Assembly: GCA_043744215.1 (NCBI GenBank)
Contig: JAYTVC010000086.1
Coordinates: forward strand, 1-43,131
DNA from: JBEEJL01 sp043744215
GTDB lineage: Bacteria > Pseudomonadota > Gammaproteobacteria > Burkholderiales > JBEEJL01
Direction: 5' to 3'
DNA: 43,131 bases
The translations under genes were made by a program, and so were the position numbers. This document shows positions 31,684-40,678 of the stretch, piece by piece (the stretch's first letter is position 1; every line of letters starts with the position of its first letter). The notes beneath the pieces were generated by a model. The model was not told where the DNA came from, did not search any database, and worked only from the letters and a program-made list of their open reading frames with translations.

Positions 31684-32814
31684 ATGTTGCGTAACATATT
31701 GATTATATTGAGTTTTTTTGCATGCACTCCGGCGTGGGCGCATAAACCCAGCGACAGTTATCTCACGCTGAATGTGGCAGGCGAAAAAATGAATGGCCAG
31801 TGGGACATCGCCTTGCGCGACCTCGATCACGCCATCGGCCTGGATGCGAACAACGACGGTGACATCAGTTGGGGCGAGGTAAAAGCGAAGCACGCCGACA
31901 TCGCGGGCTATGCGATGGCGCGCTTGCACATCAGCGGCGATGGCGCGGCGTGCGCGGTGAAAGTGAATGAACATCTGATCGACAACCACAGCGACGGCGC
32001 CTACGCGGTGATGCGGTTTGAAACACTTTGTCCTGCAGCGCCGGAAAATCTCGAATTGCATTACAGCTTGTTTTTTGATCTCGATCCGCAACACAAGGGT
32101 TTGCTTAATCTCACCTATCAGGGCGAAGCGCGTACCGCCATCTTCAGCCCCGATACGGGCAAACAAAAATTTGCATTAAAAGCCGCGAGTAAGTGGCAGC
32201 AGTTTTCCGCCTATGTAATCCACGGCATTGAACATATCTGGAAAGGTTTTGATCACATTTTATTTTTACTTTCGTTGTTGCTGCCCGCGGTGCTGGTGTT
32301 AAGCCACCGGCGATGGCGAGCTTCTGAAAGCTTCAAGGCATCGTGCATCGACGTGCTGAAAATTGTCACCGCATTCACGTTAGCGCATTCGATCACGCTC
32401 ACCCTAGCCACTTTGGGGGTGATCAGTTTGCCCAGCCGCTTTGTTGAATCGGCTATCGCCGCTTCAGTGGTACTTGCCGCATTGAATAATGTGTGGCCGA
32501 TATTTCAAGGCAAACGCTGGGTCGTTGCATTTTTCTTCGGCTTGATTCACGGCTTTGGTTTTGCCAGCGTGTTGGCGGATCTGGGTTTGCCCAAAGGCGC
32601 ATTGGTGTTGGCGCTGGTGGGGTTCAATGTCGGTGTGGAAATCGGGCAAATCGCCCTCGTCGCCGTGTTTCTGCCCGTTGCCTATGCGATACGAAAAACC
32701 TGGTTGTATGAAAAATTGATTTTCGTTGCAGGTTCAATGGTGATAGTGGCGTTGGCTGGCACCTGGCTGATTGAGCGGGCGTTCAACATGAGTATTCTGC
32801 CGTTCAAGGTTTGA
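31684..32814 (+). CDS. HupE/UreJ-2 family membrane protein with EF-hand
   Basis: 376 residues. A signal peptide (LIILSFFACTPAWA) is followed by a periplasmic domain with a textbook EF-hand loop (DANNDGDISWGE) and then about six membrane segments from residue 170 on. Histidine-rich motifs HGIEHIWKGFDHILFL and LIHGFGFA are typical of the HupE/UreJ family, linked to nickel or metal transport in some members. The long N-terminal domain and EF-hand are typical of the UreJ_2 branch, whose substrate is unknown. Part of the signal peptide is encoded by a dispersed AT-rich repeat. Confidence 0.85.
   Translation: MLRNILIILSFFACTPAWAHKPSDSYLTLNVAGEKMNGQWDIALRDLDHAIGLDANNDGDISWGEVKAKHADIAGYAMARLHISGDGAACAVKVNEHLIDNHSDGAYAVMRFETLCPAAPENLELHYSLFFDLDPQHKGLLNLTYQGEARTAIFSPDTGKQKFALKAASKWQQFSAYVIHGIEHIWKGFDHILFLLSLLLPAVLVLSHRRWRASESFKASCIDVLKIVTAFTLAHSITLTLATLGVISLPSRFVESAIAASVVLAALNNVWPIFQGKRWVVAFFFGLIHGFGFASVLADLGLPKGALVLALVGFNVGVEIGQIALVAVFLPVAYAIRKTWLYEKLIFVAGSMVIVALAGTWLIERAFNMSILPFKV
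31692..31718 (+). repeat. Dispersed IHF-core repeat, copy 8, in hupE-like start
   Basis: Core TAACATATTGATT at 31692-31704 and arm ATATTGAGTTTTTTT. It encodes residues of the signal peptide. Confidence 0.75.
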
Positions 32815-32828
32815 GCAGGGCAAGCCGC

Positions 32829-33530
32829 TTATATATTCCCTTTGAAAAAAACCGATGCCAGAAAAGCAATTTGGCGCAGGCCTATAAATAGTGCAGAAAT
32901 CTGAAACGTGAACAGGAAAAATCCAGCATAAAACAGGCCAGGCTGTTTTTCAGACCAAGGTATCACATGCTTTTGCACCCACGCTACCAGCCATGCCCGG
33001 TGACATGCCCAGGTGATGATCAGCCCAATGAGCATGCCGGCCAAAATGTCGGTGGGATTATGCAGGCCGATATAGACGCGCGGGAAAAATATGATGAGCA
33101 GGGTATAGCAGATCGCGATGAGGCCGAAGCGTCGCGATACATACAGCAAGCCGGTAGCCAGCGTGAAAAACAGCACGGCATGGTCGCTGGGAAAGGCGCT
33201 CCAGCCATCCAGCGCTGTGGATGTCATGCCTTTGGGCAAAATAAAACCCAAGTCTGCATTGTGAATGGGGCGAGGACGATAGGGCAGGGCCAAGGCCAGG
33301 CCGCGGCCCAGCGCTACAGCGGGCAGGCAAGACAATAGGGCCAGTAAAAGATGCGAGCGTTTATCGCTGGCTTGGCCAACCGCAAACCAGCGCCACCAAA
33401 TCAGGGCGCATAACACGCCGCCTTTAAGCAGATCGTTTCCTTCAATCCAGACGATAAACCGGTCAATCATCCAGAAGTGATTGACCAATGAATTTAAAAA
33501 GCCAATTATTTCCTTATCAAAAACGTTCAC
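32829..33530 (-). CDS. PAP2-family membrane phosphatase
   Basis: 233 residues with several membrane segments. The three acid-phosphatase motifs are present: RPRP region (YRPRPIHN), SAFPSDHA and RVYIGLHNPTDILAG. It probably acts on lipid phosphates such as undecaprenyl pyrophosphate or phosphatidic acid in the inner membrane. It converges on the HupE-like gene with 14 bases between them and no visible terminator. Confidence 0.88.
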   Translation of the reverse strand: MNVFDKEIIGFLNSLVNHFWMIDRFIVWIEGNDLLKGGVLCALIWWRWFAVGQASDKRSHLLLALLSCLPAVALGRGLALALPYRPRPIHNADLGFILPKGMTSTALDGWSAFPSDHAVLFFTLATGLLYVSRRFGLIAICYTLLIIFFPRVYIGLHNPTDILAGMLIGLIITWACHRAWLVAWVQKHVIPWSEKQPGLFYAGFFLFTFQISALFIGLRQIAFLASVFFKGNI

Positions 33531-33668
33531 CTGCTGCCTCTATTTTTTAATTTTGCCGCCACGACTTCTAGTCCTGACTATAACAAAATGATTGGGCTTT
33601 TTGTTTTCTGCTGGCCAATATACGAAATAACCAATATGACTATGGGTAACTCACCCTAGAAAAAAGCA

Positions 33669-34202
33669 TCATGCTTTGCGCTGTGCACCCAAAGCGATGC
33701 CGTCAATCGTCCATGCCCCGACGCTGTATCGAATCAGGCGCAAAGTGGGCAAGCCAGCCTTTGCCGTCATGCGGCGGATCTGGCGGTTTTTCCCTTCGCT
33801 GATTTTTATTTCCAGCCAGCTCGTCGGGATATGCTGGCGAAATCGAATCGGCGGATTGCGCGGCCAGAGGTCTGGCGGCTCGGCTATGATTTTCACCTGC
33901 GCGGGTTGTGTAATGAAATCGCCCAGGTCGACACCGCGCGCCAATATTTGCACTTGCGCGTCGGTCGCATCGCCTTCCACTTGCGCCCAATAGGTCTTCA
34001 CTATTTTATGTTGAGGGTGGCTGATTTGTTTTTGCAATGCGCCGTCGTCGGTCAGCACCACCAGCCCTTCGCTATCCGTATCGAGGCGGCCGGCCGGATA
34101 CACATCGGGCACGTTGATGAATTCTTTTAGCGTGGAGTGTTTGCCTTCAGGGGTAAATTGGCAAATGACGCCATAGGGCTTGTTGAACAGGATCGTAGTC
34201 AT
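33669..34202 (-). CDS. rluE: 23S rRNA pseudouridine synthase RluE-like
   Basis: 177 residues from the ATG at 34202 (MTTILFNKPYGVICQF); a TTG at 34244 is an alternative. It is a RsuA-type catalytic domain with Asp41 in PAGRLDTDSEGL and the conserved EGKNRQIRRMTAKAGLPTLRL. No S4 domain is visible, as in RluE. It is divergent from icd. Confidence 0.9.
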   Translation of the reverse strand: MTTILFNKPYGVICQFTPEGKHSTLKEFINVPDVYPAGRLDTDSEGLVVLTDDGALQKQISHPQHKIVKTYWAQVEGDATDAQVQILARGVDLGDFITQPAQVKIIAEPPDLWPRNPPIRFRQHIPTSWLEIKISEGKNRQIRRMTAKAGLPTLRLIRYSVGAWTIDGIALGAQRKA

Positions 34203-34326
34203 GGATTCAGGCGTGATGGAAAAGGGTGGTGAAATCTGCGACAATTACCAGTTGAATAGCTATTTTTTGAACAAACGGCCAACATCATAAGTGCTGGCAA
34301 ATAAAACCATCGGAGAAAAATTCCTC

Positions 34327-35565
34327 ATGTATCAGCATATCAAAGTCCCTGCGCGCGGCCAAAAGATTACAGTCAACAAAGATTTTTCACTGAACGTGCC
34401 CGACCAGCCGATTATCCCTTATATCGAAGGCGACGGTACGGGCGTGGACATTACGCCCGTCATGATCAAGGTGGTCGATGCGGCGGTAAAAAAAGCCTAC
34501 GGCGGCAAAAAACAAATTTCGTGGATGGAAATTTTCGCCGGTGAAAAATCCACCAAAGTCTATGGCGAAAACGTGTGGCTGCCGGAAGAAACCTTGGCTG
34601 CAGCGAAAGAATATGTTGTCTCCATCAAAGGCCCGTTGACCACACCAGTCGGCGGCGGCATCCGCTCCATCAACGTCGCGCTGCGCCAGGAGTTGGATTT
34701 GTATGTCTGCCTGCGGCCCGTGCGCTATTTCACCGGTGTGCCCAGCCCGCTGAAGCAGCCAGAAAAAACCGACATGGTGATTTTCCGTGAAAACTCTGAA
34801 GACATTTACGCCGGCATCGAATGGCAGGAAGGCAGTGACGGCGCGAAAAAAATGATCGACTTTTTGCTCAAAGAAATGAATGTCAAAAAAATTCGCTTCC
34901 CCAACACCTCGGGCATCGGCGTGAAGCCGGTATCGAAAGAAGGCACCGAGCGCTTATTCCGTAAAGCGGTTCAGTATGCCATTGATAATAAACGAAAATC
35001 CGTTACTATCGTGCATAAGGGCAACATCATGAAATACACCGAAGGTGCGTTTCGCGATTGGGCTTACGCGCTTGCTGTAAAAGAATTCGGCGCGCAATTG
35101 CACGACGGCGGCCCGTGGATGAAGTTGCCCAACGGCATCATCGTTAAAGACGCCATTGCCGATGCGTTCCTGCAGCAGATTTTATTGCGCCCGGAAGAAT
35201 ACGATGTCATCGCCACGCTGAACTTGAATGGCGATTACATTTCCGATGCGCTGGCCGCGCAAGTAGGCGGCATTGGCATTGCGCCGGGCGCCAACCTGAG
35301 CGATTCCATCGCCATGTTTGAAGCGACCCACGGCACCGCGCCGAAATACGCGGGCAAGGATTATGTCAATCCCGGCTCGTTGATTCTCTCGGCGGAAATG
35401 ATGTTGCGCCACATGGGCTGGATCGAAGCGGCGGACTTGCTGATTCACTCCACCGGTAAAGCCATCGAAGCGAAGAAAGTCACCTATGATTTCGCCCGCT
35501 TGATGACCGGCGCGACACAGTTGTCATGCTCGGCCTTCGGCGACGAAATGATCCGGCACATGTAA
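34327..35565 (+). CDS. icd: Isocitrate dehydrogenase (NADP)
   Basis: 412 residues from the ATG at 34327, with GGAG about 11 bases upstream. It has IEGDGTGVDITPVM, the phosphorylatable Ser114 in GGIRSINVALRQ, the substrate site, and FRENSEDIYAGIEWQ. This is the TCA-cycle enzyme of the E. coli type; the serine is the AceK target where AceK exists. It is followed by a long hairpin shared with cspA. icd-cspA-clpS-clpA is a typical betaproteobacterial order. Confidence 0.97.
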   Translation: MYQHIKVPARGQKITVNKDFSLNVPDQPIIPYIEGDGTGVDITPVMIKVVDAAVKKAYGGKKQISWMEIFAGEKSTKVYGENVWLPEETLAAAKEYVVSIKGPLTTPVGGGIRSINVALRQELDLYVCLRPVRYFTGVPSPLKQPEKTDMVIFRENSEDIYAGIEWQEGSDGAKKMIDFLLKEMNVKKIRFPNTSGIGVKPVSKEGTERLFRKAVQYAIDNKRKSVTIVHKGNIMKYTEGAFRDWAYALAVKEFGAQLHDGGPWMKLPNGIIVKDAIADAFLQQILLRPEEYDVIATLNLNGDYISDALAAQVGGIGIAPGANLSDSIAMFEATHGTAPKYAGKDYVNPGSLILSAEMMLRHMGWIEAADLLIHSTGKAIEAKKVTYDFARLMTGATQLSCSAFGDEMIRHM

Positions 35566-35630
35566 TTTTCGACGAAAGATCAGGGCGGGGAGTTCCGCAC
35601 TGATTTTGTTGGGCGTCGCGCCTGAAGGAA

Positions 35631-35670
35631 AAAGAAACCTCAGCGGCTCGTCGATGACGAACCGCTGAGG
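35631..35670. terminator. Hairpin terminator between icd and cspA
   Basis: 9-bp stem CCTCAGCGG/CCGCTGAGG with an inner 5-bp stem TCGTC/GACGA. On the minus strand it is followed by TTTCTTTTTCC, so it serves cspA best. Confidence 0.75.
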
Positions 35671-35700
35671 TAAGATTGGGTGAGACTGCCCAGTAGGGGC

Positions 35701-35904
35701 TTATGCAGCCTGGATGTTCGAGGCTTGCTTGCCTTTCGGGCCTTGGGTGATTTCGAACTGGACTTTCTGGCCTTCTTTCAATGTTTTGAAACCGGCCATT
35801 TGAATCGCAGAGAAATGTGCAAATAAATCTTCGCTGCCGTCATCCGGGGTGATGAAACCGTAACCCTTGGAATCGTTAAACCACTTTACTGTACCTGTTG
35901 CCAT
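35701..35904 (-). CDS. cspA: Cold shock protein (CspA family)
   Basis: 67 residues, the normal size. RNP1 (KGYGFI) and RNP2 (LFAHF) motifs are intact on a GTVKWFNDSKG start. It binds single-stranded nucleic acids as RNA chaperone. Its leader can fold so that the ribosome binding site AAGGA is paired with an upstream segment (35908-35917 with 35959-35969), a possible temperature switch. Confidence 0.96.
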   Translation of the reverse strand: MATGTVKWFNDSKGYGFITPDDGSEDLFAHFSAIQMAGFKTLKEGQKVQFEITQGPKGKQASNIQAA

Positions 35905-35907
35905 ATT

Positions 35908-35969
35908 GCGTCCTTGATAAAAAAACCCGGGCTGGAAAACCCGTACCGCGTTTGAGTTTCAAGGACCGC
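35908..35969 (-). promoter_or_regulatory. cspA 5' leader with self-pairing ribosome binding site
   Basis: On the plus strand GCGTCCTTGA (35908-35917) is inverted at 35959-35969 as TCAAGGACCGC, a 10-bp helix with one bulge. An inner CGGG/CCCG hairpin lies between. In the mRNA the helix includes the Shine-Dalgarno AAGGA next to the cspA start. Confidence 0.55.
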
Positions 35970-36155
35970 CAACAGACAACCCCTTTTGTTTGCAGACAAC
36001 TTGAAGCCAAACTCCAAAAAGCTTTTTACGCCAGTGAAAGCAGGTTCGTCAATAGGGCGCAAGCAATATTTCATGTTGCGGTGCAGGGGGCTTGAAAAAA
36101 ATCCTATGAGGCTCAAAATAATGTCTGCAACACGATTAACGGCAACCTGAACCAT

Positions 36156-36464
36156 ATGGCAACAAAACAAAAAGACGAACTGGTGCTCGAAAAGCAACGG
36201 GCCAAAACCAAACCGCCGGCGATGTTCAAGGTGGTGTTATATAACGATGATTTCACGCCGATGGAATTTGTAGTGGAGGTGTTACAAAAGTTTTTTCCGT
36301 TAACGCGTGAACAAGCGACGCAAATTATGCTCAAAGTGCACAAGGAGGGAATGGGGGTGTGCGGCCTCTACCCGAAAGACATGGCGGCGACTAAAGTGGA
36401 ACAGGTCACAGCATTTTCGCGCCAGCACCAGCATCCTTTACGATGTGGGATGGAAGAGAATTAA
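36156..36464 (+). CDS. clpS: ATP-dependent Clp protease adaptor ClpS
   Basis: 102 residues. The core KVVLYNDDFTPMEFVVEVLQ, the Met/His patch (IMLKVHKEGMGVCG) and YPKDMAATKVEQV are typical. It delivers N-degron substrates to ClpAP. It precedes clpA and is divergent from cspA. Confidence 0.97.
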   Translation: MATKQKDELVLEKQRAKTKPPAMFKVVLYNDDFTPMEFVVEVLQKFFPLTREQATQIMLKVHKEGMGVCGLYPKDMAATKVEQVTAFSRQHQHPLRCGMEEN

Positions 36465-36505
36465 TTGCAACGCAAGCCTATAATCAAAGTACCAAAAGGA
36501 ACGAT

Positions 36506-38770
36506 ATGATTGCGCAAGAACTGGAAGTCAGCCTGCACATGGCGTTTGTTGATGCGCGCCAAAAGCGCCACGAGTTCATCACCGTCGAACACCTGTTGCT
36601 GGCGTTGCTGGATAACCCATCCGCGTCGGAAGTTTTGCGTGCCTGTGCGGCACGTATCGACGACTTGCGTAAGGCGCTCGGTGAATTTGTCACCCAGCAC
36701 ACGCCCACCGTCGCAGGCACCGAAGATGTCGATACGCAACCTACGTTGGGTTTTCAGCGCGTGATCCAACGCGCGATTTTGCATGTGCAATCGTCAGGCA
36801 AAAAAGAAGTCACCGGTGCTAACGTGTTAGTGGCGATTTACGGCGAAAAAGATTCTCATGCCGTGTATTTTTTGCAACAGCAAGGCATTGCGCGGCTGGA
36901 TGTAGTGAATTTTATTTCCCACGGCATCAGCAAAGTACCGCAAACCGGTTCGGGCCGCGATGAAACCGAGCAGGAAGCTGAGCAGGAACCTTCACCCGGC
37001 GGTGCGCTGGAAAACTACACACAACATCTGAACGCTCTCGCCTCGGCGGGCAAAATCGATCCGCTGATCGGTCGTGAAAAAGAACTGGAGCGGGTAATCC
37101 AGATTCTCTGCCGTCGCCGCAAAAATAATCCTCTGCTCGTCGGAGAAGCGGGCGTCGGCAAAACCGCCATCGCTGAAGGTTTAGCCAAACGCATTGTCGA
37201 TGGCGAAGTACCGGAGATTCTCGCCGACAGCCACGTCTATGCGCTCGATATGGGCGCATTGCTCGCCGGCACCAAATATCGCGGCGATTTTGAGCAGCGC
37301 CTGAAGGCGGTGTTGAAGCAGCTCACCGAAAGCCCCCATGCGATTTTGTTTATCGACGAAATTCATACCCTCATCGGCGCGGGTGCCGCGTCGGGCGGCA
37401 CGCTCGATGCGTCGAACCTGCTCAAGCCCGCGTTAAGTGCCGGACAACTGAAATGCATCGGCGCGACGACCTATACCGAATATCGCGGCATTTTCGAAAA
37501 AGATGCCGCGCTGTCGCGCCGCTTCCAGAAAATCGATGTGCCTGAGCCGTCAATTCCCGAAACCATCGAAATTTTGCGCGGATTGAAAACGCGTTTTGAA
37601 GATCATCACGGTGTGAAATACAGCGCGTCGGCGCTGACCACGGCGGCAGAATTGTCTGCACGCTACATCAATGATCGCCATTTGCCTGACAAAGCCATCG
37701 ACGTGATTGACGAAGCCGGTGCCGCGCAACGCATATTGCCGAAATCAAAACAGCGCAAAACGATTGGTAAGACGGAGATTGAAGAAATCGTTGCCAAGAT
37801 CGCGCGCATCCCTGCCAAAACCGTCAACAGCGACGACCGCAACGCGCTCAGAACCCTTGATCGCGATTTGAAAGCCACCGTCTTCGGCCAGGATAAAGCC
37901 ATCGATGCACTCACCGCCGCGATCAAAATGTCGCGCAGCGGTTTGGGCAATCCGGCCAAGCCCATTGGTTCATTTTTATTCTCCGGCCCGACGGGCGTGG
38001 GCAAAACCGAAGTCGCGCGCCAGCTCGCGTATGTGTTGGGCGTCGAGTTGCTGCGCTTTGACATGTCGGAATATATGGAACGCCATGCCGTGTCGCGCCT
38101 CATCGGCGCGCCGCCGGGCTATGTCGGTTTCGACCAAGGCGGTTTGCTCACCGAAGCCATCAGCAAACAACCATATTCGGTTTTGTTGCTGGATGAAATC
38201 GAAAAAGCCCATCCGGATATTTTCAACATTCTGTTGCAGGTGATGGATCACGGCACGCTGACAGACAACAACGGCCGCAAGGCAGATTTCCGCAACGTCG
38301 TCATCATCATGACCACCAATGCGGGCGCTGAAGCGCTGACCAAAACCAGTATGGGCTTTATGCAGGATAAAAAAGCCGGCGATGAAATGGTGGAAATCAA
38401 GCGCTTGTTTACGCCGGAATTCCGCAACCGTCTTGATGCGATTATTTCCTTCGGTGCGCTGGATGAAAACATCATCATGCAAGTCGTCGATAAATTCCTC
38501 ATGCAGCTTGAAGGCCAGTTGCACGAGAAAAAAGTGGATGCGATTTTTACCGACGCGCTGAAAAAACATCTGGCGAAAAAAGGCTTCGATCCGATCATGG
38601 GCGCGCGACCGATGGCGCGTTTGATTCAAGACACCATCCGCCGCGCACTGGCCGACGAGTTGTTGTTTGGTAAACTCGCCAACGGCGGCAAGGTGACGGT
38701 GGATATGGACAAAGACGACAAGATCCAGCTCACGTTTGAAGAGCAGCAGCCGGAAAGTGTCGGCACCTGA
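36506..38770 (+). CDS. clpA: ATP-dependent Clp protease ATPase subunit ClpA
   Basis: 754 residues from the ATG at 36506, with AAAAGGA upstream; the frame extends into clpS but this start matches the family (MIAQELEVSLHMAF). It has an N-terminal double Clp repeat domain and two AAA+ modules with Walker A GEAGVGKT (about 213) and GPTGVGKT (about 494). It unfolds substrates for ClpP. ClpP is not in the window. Confidence 0.97.
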   Translation: MIAQELEVSLHMAFVDARQKRHEFITVEHLLLALLDNPSASEVLRACAARIDDLRKALGEFVTQHTPTVAGTEDVDTQPTLGFQRVIQRAILHVQSSGKKEVTGANVLVAIYGEKDSHAVYFLQQQGIARLDVVNFISHGISKVPQTGSGRDETEQEAEQEPSPGGALENYTQHLNALASAGKIDPLIGREKELERVIQILCRRRKNNPLLVGEAGVGKTAIAEGLAKRIVDGEVPEILADSHVYALDMGALLAGTKYRGDFEQRLKAVLKQLTESPHAILFIDEIHTLIGAGAASGGTLDASNLLKPALSAGQLKCIGATTYTEYRGIFEKDAALSRRFQKIDVPEPSIPETIEILRGLKTRFEDHHGVKYSASALTTAAELSARYINDRHLPDKAIDVIDEAGAAQRILPKSKQRKTIGKTEIEEIVAKIARIPAKTVNSDDRNALRTLDRDLKATVFGQDKAIDALTAAIKMSRSGLGNPAKPIGSFLFSGPTGVGKTEVARQLAYVLGVELLRFDMSEYMERHAVSRLIGAPPGYVGFDQGGLLTEAISKQPYSVLLLDEIEKAHPDIFNILLQVMDHGTLTDNNGRKADFRNVVIIMTTNAGAEALTKTSMGFMQDKKAGDEMVEIKRLFTPEFRNRLDAIISFGALDENIIMQVVDKFLMQLEGQLHEKKVDAIFTDALKKHLAKKGFDPIMGARPMARLIQDTIRRALADELLFGKLANGGKVTVDMDKDDKIQLTFEEQQPESVGT

Positions 38771-38787
38771 AATAGAATAGACCCACG

Positions 38788-38815
38788 AAAAAGGGCGGCT
38801 TTGGCCGCCCTTTTT
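38788..38815 (+). terminator. Terminator after clpA
   Basis: 12-bp stem AAAAAGGGCGGC/GCCGCCCTTTTT with a 4-base loop. The dispersed repeat begins at its last T. Confidence 0.88.
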
Positions 38816-38845
38816 AACTCATTGATTATATTGAATTTTTTATTT
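38815..38845 (+). repeat. Dispersed IHF-core repeat, copy 9
   Basis: Core TAACTCATTGATT at 38815-38827 followed by ATATTGAATTTTTTATTT, directly after the clpA terminator and upstream of the cytochrome gene. Confidence 0.78.
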
Positions 38846-38915
38846 GAGAGTAATTTTTTCTTCTGCTTTTCTGCTATTGTTGAATTATCAAATTCATAAC
38901 AACAAGGAGAATGAA

Positions 38916-39233
38916 ATGCGAGTCGTCCGATTATCAAAACAGATTTTTGTTGTCGTCGCGATGTGCGCAAGCGTGAGCGCGTTTGCTCACGATGGCCACG
39001 ATAACCTTGGCGCCAGAGCCATGGCCGCCAATTGTGCTTCATGTCATGGCACCAATGGCAACGCGCAAGCGGGCATGCCGAAACTGGCTGGGCTGGGCAA
39101 AGATTACTTCATCGAGCAAATGCAGAATTTCAAATCGGGCAAACGGCCTGCAACGTTGATGCACCAGATCGCCAAAGGATTCGACGATAAGCAAATCGCA
39201 CAAATGGCGGATTATTTCGCCGCCCAAAAATAA
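38916..39233 (+). CDS. Monohaem cytochrome c (c553-like), likely partner of FccB
   Basis: 105 residues from the ATG at 38916, with AAGGAGA at about 38904-38910; a longer frame has no support. A signal peptide ending SAFA precedes haem motif CASCH at 40-44. A probable Met ligand lies in GKRPATLMHQIAKGF. The gene is 13 bases before the flavoprotein gene, so it probably is the haem subunit of a sulfide dehydrogenase (FccA-like), or its electron acceptor. Confidence 0.85.
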   Translation: MRVVRLSKQIFVVVAMCASVSAFAHDGHDNLGARAMAANCASCHGTNGNAQAGMPKLAGLGKDYFIEQMQNFKSGKRPATLMHQIAKGFDDKQIAQMADYFAAQK

Positions 39234-39246
39234 GGGAGCCAATAAA

Positions 39247-40521
39247 ATGACATTCAATCGGCGGGAATTCATCAAGGTAGCGGGCGCGGGTGCCGCGACA
39301 GCCGCGCTGGCAGGTTGCGCGAGTATGGCAGGCGTAGGCAAAGCGCGCGTGGTCGTCATTGGCGGTGGCTACGGCGGCGCGACGGCGGCGAAATATCTCA
39401 AGCTGTGGGGCGGGCCGGACATCGACGTGGTGATGGTAGAGCGCAATGCCCAATTCATTTCCTGCCCGCTATCGAATCTGGTGTTGGGCGGCAGCAAAAC
39501 ATTATCGGATTTAACGCGCGGCTATCAGGGCCTGGCGAAGCAGGGCGTAACCGTGGTGCAAGATGAAGTCACGCGCATCGACCCGGAAAAGCGCGTGGTG
39601 ACTTTGGCGCGCGGCAAGGCGCTCACTTACGATCGCCTGATTGTTTCGCCCGGCGTCGAGTTCATGTACGACAGCATTCCATCACTCAACAACGAAGCCG
39701 CACAGCAAAATATATTGCATGCATGGAAAGCAGGGCCGGAAACTTTGGCGTTGCGTAAACAACTGGAATCCATGCGCGATGGCGGCGTTTACGCGATTCA
39801 TATTCCCAAAGCGCCGTACCGCTGCCCGCCCGGCCCCTATGAGCGCGCCTGCCAGGTGGCGAGTTATTTCAAACAATCCAAACCGAAATCCAAAGTGCTG
39901 ATACTCGACGCGAACGAAGACATTGTTTCCAAAAAAGGCTTGTTCACCAAAGCGTGGAAAGAGCTCTACGACGGCATGATCGAATATCGCCCCAATAGTG
40001 AACTCACCGATGTTGATGCCGCGAGCAGCACAGCCAAACTCGTGTTCGGCGATGTGAAAGCCGATGTGCTCAACGTGCTGCCGCCCATGCGTGCCGGCGA
40101 CATCGCCAAACAAACCGGCCTCATCACCGCCAACAATCGCTGGTGCGAAATCGACTGGCTCACTTACGAATCCAAAGCGCATAAAAACATTCATATGCTG
40201 GGCGACGCCGTACTCGCCGCGCCGGCCATGCCCAAGTCCGGCCACATGGCCAATGCACACGGCAAAGCGTGCGCGGCAGCGGTGCTGGATTTACTGGCAA
40301 ACAATGAATTTAATCCCGCGCCGACGCTCATCAACACCTGCTACAGTTTTGTGTCGGACAAACAAGTGATTCACGTATCGTCGGTACATAAATACGATGC
40401 GGCCAAAAAAACCATGGTGACGGTTGATGGCAGCGGCGGCGTATCCGCCGAGCGCAGCGAACTTGAAGCTAGTTACGGCCAGGCGTGGGCGCAAAATATC
40501 TGGGCGGATATGTTGAGTTGA
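39247..40521 (+). CDS. fccB: Flavocytochrome c sulfide dehydrogenase-type flavoprotein
   Basis: 424 residues. A Tat signal (NRREFIK) is followed by a hydrophobic stretch ending in LAGC, which could also be a lipobox. The FAD-binding VVVIGGGYGGATAAKYL is intact. Cys73 in ISCPLSN corresponds to the covalent FAD site of FccB, and further cysteines in YRCPPGPYERAC and NTCYSFV are candidates for the redox pair. It oxidises sulfide in the periplasm and passes electrons to cytochrome c. Confidence 0.88.
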   Translation: MTFNRREFIKVAGAGAATAALAGCASMAGVGKARVVVIGGGYGGATAAKYLKLWGGPDIDVVMVERNAQFISCPLSNLVLGGSKTLSDLTRGYQGLAKQGVTVVQDEVTRIDPEKRVVTLARGKALTYDRLIVSPGVEFMYDSIPSLNNEAAQQNILHAWKAGPETLALRKQLESMRDGGVYAIHIPKAPYRCPPGPYERACQVASYFKQSKPKSKVLILDANEDIVSKKGLFTKAWKELYDGMIEYRPNSELTDVDAASSTAKLVFGDVKADVLNVLPPMRAGDIAKQTGLITANNRWCEIDWLTYESKAHKNIHMLGDAVLAAPAMPKSGHMANAHGKACAAAVLDLLANNEFNPAPTLINTCYSFVSDKQVIHVSSVHKYDAAKKTMVTVDGSGGVSAERSELEASYGQAWAQNIWADMLS

Positions 40522-40542
40522 TTAGGTTCTTTTGTTGAAATG

Positions 40543-40569
40543 AAAAAGCAGGCGCGAGCCTGCTTTTTT
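40543..40569 (+). terminator. Terminator after fccB
   Basis: 11-bp stem AAAAAGCAGGC/GCCTGCTTTTT with a 4-base loop and six T. Confidence 0.85.
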
Positions 40570-40590
40570 GTTTTGAGGATTCGCTTGTGA

Positions 40591-40678
40591 CTTTGTAGTT
40601 TTGTAGCTTAGTAGTTTTGTTGTTTTGTTGTTTTGTTGTTTTGTTGTTTTGTAGTTTCGTAGTTTCGTAGTTTCGTAG
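40591..40678. repeat. Octamer tandem repeat, 11 units
   Basis: Eleven uninterrupted 8-base units with consensus TTTTGTAG; four are TTTTGTTG and three TTTCGTAG. It lies between fccB and slmA in 413 bases without genes. Confidence 0.85.

Noticed and set aside
40591..40678. CRISPR-like array
   Set aside because: The units are contiguous 8-mers without spacers.
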